A stretch of DNA of 64,000 nt from NCBI RefSeq assembly GCF_034190915.1, contig NW_026947496.1:34468001-34532000 (forward strand), given 5' to 3'. The notes under the pieces are model-generated. The model was not told where the DNA came from. It saw only the letters and a program-made list of their open reading frames with translations, and made no database searches. The DNA comes from Cavia porcellus (lineage: Eukaryota; Chordata; Mammalia; Rodentia; Caviidae). Every line of letters begins with the position of its first letter. Position 1 is the first letter of the stretch. Positions 34,101-44,903 of this stretch are shown one piece after another. A program made the translations under genes and the position numbers.

Positions 34101-36639
34101 CTGCAGGGAGCGGTCAAACAGAAGGAAAGTGCTTTTAAATAAGAATATTTGCAATTTTAAAAAGAAATTATCCAATAAAATGCTGTTTTTAAAAAAAGGT
34201 TCCCCCACTAGTTACGGAAAGTTCATTTATGTCACTATGCTTGTTTGTGTAGATGTATTCATAAACAAATAAATGTGTTCAAATATGTATTTATAAGTTT
34301 TTGAAAGTGGAAAAGCCCAGGATATTGCATGTGCTCTTCTAGGTTTACGGCACAGATGCCCCACAAGGCATCTGCAATGACATCCACAAAAATCTAAATG
34401 GCATGTGGCTGTATTTTTTTCTTCTTCAAATATGCCAAGGTCAGAGTTGAAGAAGCTTTACTACAGTTGCAACATCATGGTTATTTAAAGAAGCTACACT
34501 CTGAAGAATGAAGGCTGTCCTTCCACATCTGGAGATAGGATGGAACCCATGAATTTGGCAGTCTCAAGGAATGCCATTCCTGGAGAGCACCCACCAGCTG
34601 CCTAAGGCAAGAGGCTACACCCTTCCTGAGGCTGCATGTCCTGAGGGCAGAATTCTGTCAGGGTCCTAGGGAGTAAGTACTTCTTTACCTCACCCTGTAG
34701 AACATTGGTACAGGGCTTCAGTGTGTGAGCAAGGACACCAGGACTGGCATGAGCCTGGGAGCCATATCAATTTCAGAGGTGAAAACCCACTCATAAGATG
34801 CAAGCTCTGCACATCTCTGTGTGCATAATCAAGTCTGTCCTGCCAAGCACAAATTCCTCAGAACTGTTTCCTCTAGCTCACCTTTGGGGCCATTTGCCTT
34901 ACTCCTGCTTTTTTACAGTGTCACACTAAATGGCTTTCCTTTTACTCCTAAACTGTGGTTTTTATTTAAAAAAAAAAAAAAAAGAAAGAAAGAAAAGCTG
35001 AGAAATTACAGCTGGGAAAGACTACTGCCTTTCTAGCCTCCGCAGGAGTGCTCCCCATAGAGTATCTCCTTTAGTTCTTGAGACAAATCACACTGTATCA
35101 GTGTTCTGGTTAAAAGTCAGCCTTCACTCACTGCTGTGCCAACACTTGGCTCACACCTGCCCGCCTGACCACTTAGGAATGTGTAGGGACATGCTGCAAC
35201 CAACCTGGTAACCTTGACTGAGCGGCAAAGATGATCCTGACCCTCTTCTGAGGACCTGGAGCCTTAAGCAACAGGGCAGAGTCTACGTGACTAAAACACA
35301 CCAACTTCCTCTTTCATAAGTCATCACATGATGAGCTACAATTACAATTCTTGCCTTGTCTCTGCGAATTGCAGACGCATTGCCTCACCCTGGAAACCAT
35401 GCTCCTGTGTGGAGGAGGCGGCTCTAACTGCTGCAGCAGTGGCTCTGGCTAGAATCCAACTCCAGTCTGTGCTGAGAGGGAGGGCAGTGGGTGGGAGACA
35501 AAAACAAAGCTATGTTTACTTAGCATACATCGATAAAGCTGCTTCAGAGCTACATGAAAGGCCAGGCAGCATGAAAGACTTTGATACAATATAAGGAATT
35601 GCTGCTCTAGATCCTAGGTCTGCCTTAACCCCCTGGGTCCTGGATCTTTTTATGATAAATGAGCTCAGGGCTAAAACTGCCTTTTCTCTTTCCAACAGGC
35701 TTTTCAGGAGGGAAGTGCCAACAGTCAGTTTCGACATGAGGCTGGCAATGTGAAGTAAAAAGGAAATGATCTTTTGGAGAAACAAACCTCTGTTCTACAA
35801 AGATCCTTACTTAGCGTCTCTCGGAGTACACACTGTCTCTCAAAATTCTATTTTCGGATGAAGTGGCATACTCTCCCTTGAGGGCATCCAGTACCGCCCC
35901 CACCCCCCGCCCCGTAAATGAGTATAATTAGGCCACAGATCTCATGGTGAGTTGTATTTTCTTTTAACATGTTCCAGTTCTCACTTAGTGGGGCCATCTC
36001 TCAGAGGCACTGAACTGGCTCGTCCTTCTGCAGCAAAAAGACTGGTCAGCTTCACCCCCTTTTGCCCAGTGGCCAGAGTAAAGTCATGTGCTGGAATGAA
36101 TGGCACAGGGCCTCAGAGGGGAGTGACTAGAAGCACGGGTCCTGGAGGAGGGGCCAGGAGTGCCCAAACCCGTTGGCACCAGCTGCTGGTAGGCCTATTT
36201 CCCCTATTTGGGGGAGGGTGAGGCAGAATTGCAATTGCAGGACAAGGTTGGGGACAGATGGGGAGGCCCTGGCAGCAGGTGTACCCTCTCTGGAAACTCC
36301 CGGAAAACACTCAAAGTTGGCCTGTGAACACAAACACTCAAGCCCTGCGTTACTTTCCTGTGCCTTTTTCGAATAGCTTTTCTCGTGTGCTCTAAGCAGC
36401 TTCCTCCACTGTTTACAGGCGTGTTTCCTCTTGTGGTTAATCCTTTGAAGCAACCTGGCATTTTCAATAGCAGCAACTGGAGAGAAACGTCAGGATATTT
36501 TTTTCGCTCTCCACCTACCAATCCAGTTGCAGTAATGATAATATAATTAGTATCCTGTTCTTCCCACACTTAACCAACTCAAATCAGTCTAAGGGAGAGG
36601 AGTGGGCCTGTGTTCCCAACAAAAGCAACTCCAGAGCTT
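31198..36639. other. Intergenic sequence upstream of IRF2BP2, nothing recognised
   Basis: AT-rich until about 35.9 kb. Simple repeats at 32467-32507 (ATC/ATT units) and an A run at 34971-34983. No supported exon; frames near 36.2 kb are GC-driven overlaps on both strands. Confidence 0.4.
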
Positions 36640-37619
36640 AGCTACGGGGCGGAAATGTGTGCGTCCATCTGAGAGCAACCAGCCCGGGCGAGGCGACAGA
36701 CCAGCACCCGCAGCTTCTCCCGCGGATTAAAGAGGGCATGTAGGTGCTTACTCCGGTCTGAGCAGTCTGCGGTATCCGCAGCGGACCGGCCTGCGCCCAT
36801 CAGGCTAACCTAGGTCAAGCAACACAGGGCCCACGCCGACAGTGGGGCGACCACACACGCGTTCCGGATCGCGGAAATCGCCAAGTCTCGGGTCGGCTAA
36901 TCCAAATTCTGCTGGGGACGGAGCGGGGCCTGCAGACGGGACTAAGGGGCGGGGCCTGCGCCGTGACGCCACGCCGCTGCAAAGCCCGGATCTCCAGAAT
37001 GTGTGCAGCCCAGGCCCCGCGGCGTCAGGCACGTCGGTCTAGAGCGTGCGCACTAGTGCCGTCCCCCAAGCCCACGTCACCCGCCCGCGGAATGGCACAA
37101 TATAAAGCCGAGTGGCGGGGCGGAGGCAACCGGGGCCCGATGGGCTGTGAGGTTTCATGTTTGTGTATACAGTGAGTGCCCGGCATTGAGCTGCCGAAAC
37201 TTAAAAGGGGTAGTGGCCACGTGTCCCTCCCAAAACAAGTTTCATGTTTTTCACCTAATGGGAAAGCACACGCCCAAGCACGACTTCTGGAAAAGCCCAA
37301 ACTAAACCACGCTAGGTCCCAAACCCCGGCCTTAGGCAGAAACCGAGTGACGAAACGGCTTTGCGTATAAACACTGTCTTAGGTTCAACCCAGAGAGACC
37401 CAAAGAGGGTGCAGATCTTGGCCGAGTTGTCGCAGAGGCAGGAAGGGGCGCGCAAAACCCGCGGCCGGCCAAGAGTGTTGAGGAGCAACTCGCTGGGGCG
37501 GGACGAAATGGGGCGGGGCGAGCCGAGGGGCGGGCGCGCGCAGAGGGCGGGCGGGAGCGCGCGCGAGGGGAGGGGGCCGCGCAGGCGCCGTGCGAAGCTA
37601 TCGAAGAATCAAGTCGGTA

Positions 37620-37690
37620 GAAGCGGAGCGACCGCGGCGGCGGCGGCAGCGGCGGTAGCAGCAGCAGCAGCAGCGAGGCGGCGGCGGCGC
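37620..37690 (+). repeat. GCG/CAG trinucleotide-rich tract in the IRF2BP2 leader
   Basis: CGGCGG units interrupted by five CAG triplets (GTAGCAGCAGCAGCAGCAG) and then CGGCGG again. It lies in the expected 5' UTR and produces long but meaningless alanine/arginine frames. Confidence 0.8.
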
Positions 37691-37766
37691 TAAGGCGGAC
37701 TGTACGCTGCATAGCGGCGACGCCAGGAGCTGGGAGAGCGCGGCGGCGCGGCCCGCCCCGCGCGGC

Positions 37767-37787
37767 ATGCCCAGCCGCTCGGGCTGA
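37767..37787 (+). other. Short upstream ORF (6 codons) in the IRF2BP2 leader
   Basis: ATGCCCAGCCGCTCGGGC followed by TGA, about 270 bases before the main start and likely inside the 5' UTR. The base at -3 is G (favourable) and +4 is C. It does not overlap the main ORF, so reinitiation is possible. Confidence 0.5.
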
Positions 37788-38058
37788 GCGCGCCTCGGCG
37801 GCCGGCCCCCGCCCCGCGGGCTCCCCGCCCCCCGGCCCGCGCCCGCGGCCAGTCTTCGCCCCGGTGTGGAGGCCCGCCGCGCCCCCGCCGGCCCTCGCGC
37901 CCCTCGCGCCCCGCGCGCGCCGCCTGCCCGCGGCTGCTGCCTCTGTGCGGGCTCTGCAGCTGCCGCCGGTCGGGGAGACGCGGGCTTGGGGCGCGCGGCG
38001 GGCGCGCGGGGTGCAGGCGGGGGGCGGCGGCGCCCCCCCCTCGCGCCCCTCGGGCGAC

Positions 38059-38992
38059 ATGGCGGCGGCCGTGGCGGTGGCGGCCGCGTCGCGGCGGCAG
38101 TCCTGCTACCTGTGTGACCTGCCCCGCATGCCCTGGGCCATGCTCTGGGACTTCACGGAGCCCGTGTGCCGCGGCTGCGTCAACTACGAGGGCGCTGACC
38201 GCGTGGAGCTGGTGATCGAGACAGCGCGGCAGTTGAAACGGGCGCACGGCTGCGTTCCCGAGGGCCGCTCCCCGCCCGGCGCTGCGCCTCCCGCCGCCGC
38301 CAAGCCGCCGCCGCTGTCGTCGGCCAAGGACCTGCTACTGCCCCCGCCGCCTGCACCCGAGGCCTCTCCGCGCGCGCCGCAGGCCCTCGAGCGTTTCCCG
38401 CGTCTGGGCGCCGATCTCACGGGCCGCGCACCCGCCAACGGGATCCTGGTGCCCAATGGCTTCTCCAAGCTGGAGGAGCCACCTGAGCTGAACCGGCAGA
38501 GCCCTACCGCGCGCCGCGCCCACGCCGTGCCGCCCACCCTCGTGCCGCTGGTGAACGGCTCGGCCGCTCCGCTGCCAGCCGCTCTCGGCCTGGGCGCCCG
38601 CGCCGCCGCGTTGGCCGCCACGCCGCCCGCCGCCGAACTGGGCGCGCACAAGCGACCAGCCTCCGTGTGCGGCAGTGCGCCCGCCGAACACGAGTCGCGC
38701 GACACGGCCAAGGAGAAGCCGCCGCCGCCAGCCGCGCACCGGGGCCCGGCCGATAGCCTGGCGAGCTCGGCCGGGGCTGCAGAGCTGGGCACCGAGGCTA
38801 CCGGCAAAGGGCGCGGCGCACCCGCGGAGCAGGACTGGGTCAACAGGCCCAAGACCGTGCGTGACACGCTGCTGGCCTTGCACCAGCACGGCCACACGGG
38901 ACCCTTCGAGAGCAAGTTCAAGAAGGAGCCGACCCTGACTGCAGGCAGGTTGTTGGGTTTCGAGGCCAGCGGGGCCAACGGGTCTAAAGCAG
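38059..38992 (+). CDS. IRF2BP2: IRF2BP2 exon 1: zinc-finger domain and proline/alanine-rich linker
   Basis: IRF2BP2 is a nuclear cofactor that binds IRF2 and acts mainly as a transcriptional corepressor. Exon 1 encodes residues 1-311 plus one base of codon 312. The C4 zinc finger uses C16, C19, C37 and C40, with the family block [21 protein letters not shown] low-complexity Pro/Ala region follows, then conserved islands ([23 protein letters not shown] near 129-151; [13 protein letters not shown]). The block [23 protein letters not shown] precedes the splice site. The start is the first in-frame ATG and sits in a strong context (GGCGACATGG). Exon 1 ends GCAG|GTAGGG (donor at 38993); reading on in the genome gives the unrelated tail up to 39033. 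IRF2BP1 and IRF2BPL are the only close alternatives, but the linker text and intron position fit IRF2BP2. Confidence 0.97.
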
Positions 38993-39570
38993 GTAGGGGC
39001 GGCTATGGAGCGAGCGAGGGGGGTGCCGACTGAGGGGCGAGGAACGGGTGCGAGGTGCTAGGGGGTGGTTCTGCCCTTGCCTGCCTAGAAACGGCAGACG
39101 CCCCACTTCCTGATGCGCCTGAGGCCAGGCGGAACCCGGGCTTGGTGGCAACGTGTTCCAGTGCTGAAGCAGCACAACCGGAATGAGTCAGAGCGGCTGA
39201 GAGGCCCTGACACGGGGCTTTCCTTTCCCAGCACATTCTTGGATGGGAGCACGAGGGCACTAGTCACCTTTTAACCTGTCTGTGACGGTAGCAAGTCACA
39301 TGCTTGCAGCTCAGGCCAGGTTACAGGCATGCCTGTCCAAAAGTAGAGGCTGTTTTCTGAGGCTGTTTCCTTTTAAATTGGCATTTGGCCGCAGAGCCCC
39401 AAAGTGTGTTTGGAGCTGCATGCAGAACTTGGGGTGCAGTCCTGTGTGTGTGTTTCTGGAGAACAGACATTAACTAATAAGTTTTGATTCACATTAATAA
39501 GTCCCCTTCAGTGAGCCCTAGTTTATCACACCCCCCCCCTTTTTTTCCTTCCATTTCTTTGTTTTTCCAG
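38993..39570 (+). other. IRF2BP2: IRF2BP2 intron (578 bp, phase 1)
   Basis: GT at the donor (CAG|GTAGGG) and AG at the acceptor after a strong pyrimidine tract (TTTCTTTGTTTTTCCAG|TTG). Joining across it keeps the family sequence at VARTARKRK. This single short intron matches the known gene layout. Confidence 0.95.
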
Positions 39571-40286
39571 TTGCAAGAACAGCAAGGAAAAGGAAGCCTT
39601 CTCCAGAACCAGAGGGTGAAGTCGGGCCTCCCAAGATCAATGGAGAGGCCCAGCCATGGCTGTCCACTTCCACAGAAGGGCTTAAGATCCCCATGACTCC
39701 TACATCCTCTTTTGTGTCTCCACCACCACCCACTGCCTCACCTCATTCCAACCGGACCACACCGCCTGAAGCGGCCCAGAATGGCCAGTCCCCCATGGCA
39801 GCCCTGATCTTAGTGGCAGACAATGCGGGGGGCAGTCATGCTTCGAAAGATGCCAACCAGGTTCACTCCACCACCAGGAGGAATAGCAGCAGTCCGCCCT
39901 CTCCGTCCGCTATGAACCAAAGAAGGCTCGGCCCTAGAGAGGTGGGGGGCCAGGGCCCCGGCAGCACCGGAGGACTGGAGCCCGTGCACCCAGCCAGCCT
40001 CCCAGACTCCTCCCTGGCCACCAGCGCCCCCCTGTGCTGCACCCTGTGTCATGAGCGGCTGGAGGACACCCACTTTGTGCAGTGCCCCTCCGTCCCTTCT
40101 CACAAGTTCTGCTTCCCTTGCTCCAGACAAAGCATCAAACAGCAGGGAGCTAGTGGAGAGGTCTATTGTCCCAGTGGGGAGAAATGCCCTCTGGTGGGCT
40201 CCAATGTCCCCTGGGCCTTTATGCAGGGGGAGATTGCAACCATCCTTGCTGGAGATGTGAAAGTGAAAAAGGAGAGAGACTCGTGA
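39571..40286 (+). CDS. IRF2BP2: IRF2BP2 exon 2: nuclear localisation region and RING domain
   Basis: Encodes the rest of codon 312 to residue 549 and the TGA stop. The basic run ARKRKPSP (residues 316-323), coded right after the splice junction, corresponds to the known nuclear-localisation signal, whose serine is a phosphorylation site in the human protein. A Ser/Thr/Pro-rich stretch (353-390) follows. The C-terminal RING spans about 466-521 with C468, C471, C483, H489, C492, C495, C511 and C517, and ends with the conserved [14 protein letters not shown] tail. The RING is the surface that binds IRF2 and other partners. The total of 549 residues is shorter than the human protein (587 as remembered); the difference lies in the exon-1 low-complexity linker, while both domains are complete. 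Confidence 0.97.
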
Positions 40287-42329
40287 CTTTTCCAGTTTCA
40301 GAAAAACCCAATGATTACCCTTATCCAAAACTGCTTGAATTGTATATATATCTCTCTATATATATATATATCCAAGACAAGGGAAATGTAGACTTCATAA
40401 ACATGGCTGTATAATTTTGATTTTTTTTTTGAATACATTGTGTTTCTATATTTTTTGACGACAAAAGGTATGTACTTAAAAAAGCATTTTCTTCTTTTGT
40501 TAATGTTATTAGCATATCTTTGTGCTTTATTATTCTGGTGACAGTTACCGTTCTATGTAGGCTGTGACTTGGCTGCTTTTTTAGAGCACTTGGCAAATCA
40601 GAAATGCTTCTAGCTGTATTTGTATGCACTTATTTTAAAAAAAAAGCCAAATACATTTTCTGACATTGTAAGATTGCCTTACTGTCTGTTATTCCTTATT
40701 GCTGGCCCCTTTCAGAGGCTAGAGGCCAGTTGTTGGAGAAAGGGGTGCTATTGTCAAGTGGGAAATATCACCAAGTTTACCCCAAAATGTGTCTTGGAGG
40801 AGTAGGGAAGTATGTTTTAAATCTCTCTATTTTGTTCTTAAAGTTCAGTTCTTGGGACATGGACTGAGAGGTGCTGCTGAGAGATTTTCTGAATTGTTTG
40901 GTTTTGGGGGGAAGAGGGTCTTTTTTTTATTTTTATTTTTTTTTAAGACAAAGTTGACCGCTGTTCACTTCCCACGTGATCAGTTGTAAGATTACGATGC
41001 TGCATGCTAGTTGGTTACATAATACACAGTTCCAGCAATGGAGGCAGTTTCGAGGGGTGGTGATGTGTACAAGATGGCACTGCCATCTTGGAGTGGAGCC
41101 TGGCTCTGCAGCGCCCCTTCATCTCTCGGAACACCCCAGACCTCTGTTTGTTGTTGCTGTCTTTTCCTCTGAAGGAATGGCAAGAAAAGTTGCAGTCTAG
41201 GTGACCTTGGAGATTGTGAGACTGGTTTTGTTTCTGTTTTGTGTTGTGTTTTGTTTTTACCATTTACCTGTAGTGCTATTGCTGTTGATGCTATCACCTA
41301 CACCCTGTTTCAGTGAGTGCTAAATACAGTATGGTACAATGACAGTAACAGCTGCGGGTGATGCCAGGGCTGCCTGTACCAGTGTATCAGTGACAGTCCA
41401 AGTGTGCGTGGAGGAAACCTGTAATTTCCTTCTTACATGTGTTTGAAATACCAAGTGAATAATACTGTTCTGGAAAAAAATGATTAGTGAAAAATTTTTA
41501 AATTAAGTGTTTTACCTACTAGGCAAGCCCCACCTAAAACTATTTTTAGAAACCTTTTGTAAACTTAATTTTTTTAATCACTATTGCTCATCAGTAAAAT
41601 GATTTTTTTAACCATTAAATCATCAGTTGTTGGAAATAGTTGTCTCACAGTGATACTGGTTTTTCTTTTGTGCTGTTATGATTTAACATTGACAGGAACA
41701 CTTAAATCTTATGTTCAGGTGTTTGTAACCTGGACTTGTAATTAGGCTGATTCATGGCTTCTAGGTCCACTGCACTGTATGTGTTCACAGCCTAGCTTTC
41801 ATTTTAATCTGAAAAATACAGATTACTACCAACTTGGATTTCTTCTTTTAGTTATGTGTTTGTCTTTTTATTTTAATTGCTCAAAATATTTTCAGTGGTC
41901 AAGTTACTGAACACATGAAAATCAGATACTGCACCAAATACAGTATTTTTGTAGTGTTTTAAATGAGTGCACCTATTACCAGTGCTGTGCAAATTCATGT
42001 TACCAGTCATTGTTATATTACAAACAGACTTGCATGATTAACCAGTTTGTTGTTACACTTTTTTTTAATTGGAGTTATGTATGACTCAGATCAGACTGGT
42101 CTCTCTTGTGTGAACGCACACATGCAAAAAACAGTTTTACATGCCCATAAAGATATTTGTGAAGAATTCAGCTATTACAATCTGTTGTATAAATGTGTTT
42201 CTAGGCACTTTATTATGAACTGGAATTTGACTTCACAGATGTTACAACTTGATCAGTCATTTGACCTAATTTGTAGTGGCTATCTGTATGTTTTGCAATC
42301 TTAACACAGATAAGCTCTCCAAAAAGATT

Positions 42330-42335
42330 AATAAA
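42330..42335 (+). terminator. IRF2BP2: Possible alternative polyadenylation signal
   Basis: AATAAA within GATTAATAAAGAACTAATG, followed by a GT-containing stretch. It could yield a 3' UTR about 0.8 kb shorter. Confidence 0.4.
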
Positions 42336-43104
42336 GAACTAATGTGCTGTAGAGGAGAGGTCTATCCAGCTGTGGAAAAGACAACCTGTGGTTTTTCTGT
42401 GTTGGTGAAGAAGGGTGAATTTTGAACACTTTCAAAGGGTTGCATTATTGAAGTTCCTGCTATTAAAATATTAGGTCTGCATGAGTCTGACTGGCCCTTG
42501 GGTGGCCTTTGGGAAAGGCCTATAGTTGGATGCAGAGTGTGGATCTGGGTTCTTTTTCTGGCATTCTGTTAAGTTAAAAAGTTAACACTGGGATGTGGGT
42601 TTGATCCTTTGTTGGACCTGATGACAGTGCAGGGATTCTCCACAGCTGGATAGAAATGTCAGAAAGCTACTTACTGTACACGGGCAGTATCAGATTTCAG
42701 ATCCTAATATTTCAGCTGTGCTTTTAATACTCAGAATATTAGGGGTTGGGGTGTTGAAGCTTTCCCTTTTTTGCTTTAACAATTTATAGAATTTAACAGA
42801 TGTACTGTCTTTCATGTGGCCTCACATTTAAAGTTATGAGAACGTACACATGGTTTACAACTTTTACTATATACCTTTCCTTGGCCACCAAGTATTTTAA
42901 AAGTGTGCCACCTTTTAACCTTGACTTTTTTTTTTTAAGTTGAAGGTGATACTTTTTCTATATATGATGAAATTCATGTCAACTGAAGTAAGTGTAATCT
43001 TAGATATCAACATTATATTTTAAAATCACGCTATGGAAATATCACCTGCATTCTGTCATTTGTCAGATTTATAGTACCTTTTTTTCTTTTAACTTTTAGC
43101 ATTA

Positions 43105-43117
43105 AATAAAAAATAAA
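43105..43117 (+). terminator. IRF2BP2: Likely main polyadenylation signal of IRF2BP2
   Basis: Two AATAAA hexamers (43105-43110 and 43112-43117) about 15-30 bases before a plausible cleavage point, followed by a T-rich element near 43147. Nothing similar occurs soon after. Confidence 0.65.
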
Positions 43118-43140
43118 ATTGGGAGCACTGAACATTTTCT

Positions 43141-44814
43141 GAGGCCTTTTTTAATTTTTTTAAATAAGCTTAGGATGGCTTTGTGTTACCAATGACAGTG
43201 TGACTAAGGGGTGTGTGGCTCTGGGACTGGGGTTTGACCAGAGCTGCAGAACAACAGGAGATAAAAGATAATGGAACAAAAAGGCACTGATGGTTGAAAA
43301 AGAAGCGCTAGGGACTGTGGCTAGGGCAGCTGGATAAGGGACACAGATAAGAAAAGAGCTGATTGAAGTGTAGCTGGAAAGCACTTGTTTATTCGCAGTG
43401 AACAGTAGAGCCAGCCAATCTTCAGTAGTGATTTGGAAGGAGAAGATAGTGACGACATTGAAAAGACTGACCATCAAGACCTGGAGCTGCTCTGGAGAAA
43501 GCATTGGAATAAAACAGCCAAGTTGGGCCCTAGGATATGCACCAAAGACCAAAGGAAAATGGGTGGAGGTGGAGGGGATGTTATACTTGGGGAACAGAAG
43601 CTAGAGTTACAAGTGAGCTTTGTTGATATCCTGAAATCTAAATTTATAAACAGGTAAAATGTAGAAAGCACTGAGATGCATTTTAAAACTACTGTTTATC
43701 ACATAGTAGTTTCCTGCGTGTTGCAGTTTTTACTCTAGATCAATGGCTTGGCACACTTCTCTGTGAAAGGAAGTTGTGAAACTTTGTAGAGTTTAAGATT
43801 AGGATATACACAAGTTCACCTGTTTTAAACAGCAACAGGGAATGTGTGGTCAAACACATTTTCTTTTGAAATGGTCCAGTAACTAAGGGGGCCTGGATCC
43901 ACTATATTTATTTTAGTAATTTTTTTCATTGTTAGCCCACTTACTGTACTTTTCAAGAAACTACAGCAAGTTGTAAATTGTATGACACTATTGTTAATAA
44001 GTTAAAGATCGAGTATTAATCAGTTTTGTTCTCTAAAAATGCTAAATTTTATTTGTAGTATGCCTCACAGAAGTCACTTAAAATGTAAGAAAGCTGCTCC
44101 CAATGATAAACTTAAATGGTTACATCCAGTTTTCAGTTAAAAACAAACCAGACTCTTGATGTGGCAGATGTCTTTGTTTATTCCCCAAAGGGAGGGAAAA
44201 GTTAAAAGGAAAATCTGGAACCCTTTTTAGTAAGTCCCTTCTTACTCAGAGTTGCTTCACATGATTTATAGATAGTTTTATTCAGTTTAGTGAAGAGCAA
44301 ACTGTTTGTCTTCCTGATTCCTAAGTGTGTACGTGGAAGCATTCAGAAAAATGTTTAGCTGTGTGTAGGCCACCAGAAACCCTGAGTCACTCTCATTTGC
44401 TTGCCTTTTGTTCATAGGACCAGTGTGAGGACACGCCTTTCCTTGGTCGCACACCAGAGCTGGATGTGCCACTGAATGGAGCACATACTTAACTACCCAC
44501 TTCATCTCGTGGGGTTCTAGACATGGCAGTGGCAGGGGAGTTTAACCCTTTGTATTGGCAAGAACATGGGTGTAATTTGTAGGTTACCAGTTGTCTGCAG
44601 CCCTTTCTGTTCTGTGGACAGCTTGCCTCTTCCTCAATATTCTACCCAGAAATGTGAAAGGCACAAAGCTGGACACATAATTTATAAATGGTTAAGAGGC
44701 TGGAAGATAGAAAAATGACAGGGCTTATGAACTATCCTTGGATTTCTCTGTTAGGCCCCAGATAAGTTTGTAATTGGGATATTCATACTGCCCCTATCTA
44801 ACATTAATTTATGA
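43141..44814. other. Intergenic sequence downstream of IRF2BP2
   Basis: No exon or named repeat recognised. Frames near 43.2-43.6 kb overlap on both strands and have no domain. Confidence 0.4.
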
Positions 44815-44903
44815 GGCTAGGGTTATAACACAATAGTAGAACATGTGCCTAACATGTGAGAGGCTATGGGTTTGATCTCCATCACAAGAAGAAAGAAAAG
44901 AAA
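44815..44903 (+). mobile_element. Degenerate ID-type SINE, plus strand
   Basis: GGCTAGGGTTATAACACAATAGTAGAACATGTGCCTAACATGTGAGAGG and GGGTTTGATCTCCATCAC keep the ID order, followed by an A/G-rich tail. Confidence 0.7.

Larger units (their letters stand above)
36640..39060 (+). promoter_or_regulatory. IRF2BP2: CpG island and promoter of IRF2BP2
   Basis: CpG density rises sharply near 36640 and stays high through exon 1. Visible elements: CRE-like TGACGCCA near 36963 and CCACGTCACC near 37072, TATAAAG at 37101, an E-box CACGTG at 37218-37223 and GC boxes (GGGGCGGGGC) near 37510. Transcription probably begins between about 37130 (from the TATA box) and about 37600 (after the GC boxes). The exact start is not determined by sequence alone. 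Confidence 0.85.
40287..43140 (+). other. IRF2BP2: IRF2BP2 3' UTR
   Basis: AU-rich, about 2.85 kb, repeat-free by eye, with no open frame of note, as expected for this gene's long 3' UTR. A UGUAUAUA Pumilio-type motif and UA repeats lie at 40341-40371. A possible early polyadenylation signal is AATAAA at 42330; the likely main signals are at 43105 and 43112. The end position is inferred. Confidence 0.75.

Noticed and set aside
36127..36569. Overlapping frames of 108-121 codons upstream of IRF2BP2
   Set aside because: Several frames overlap on both strands with no domain, splice or conservation evidence available.
37332..38060. 242-codon minus-strand open frame across the IRF2BP2 leader
   Set aside because: Composed of Ala, Arg and Pro from CpG-rich sequence, no domain, and antisense to a confident 5' UTR and promoter.
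38184..38978. 264-codon and 186-codon minus-strand frames within IRF2BP2 exon 1
   Set aside because: Antisense shadows of a confident coding exon with high G+C; no family similarity.
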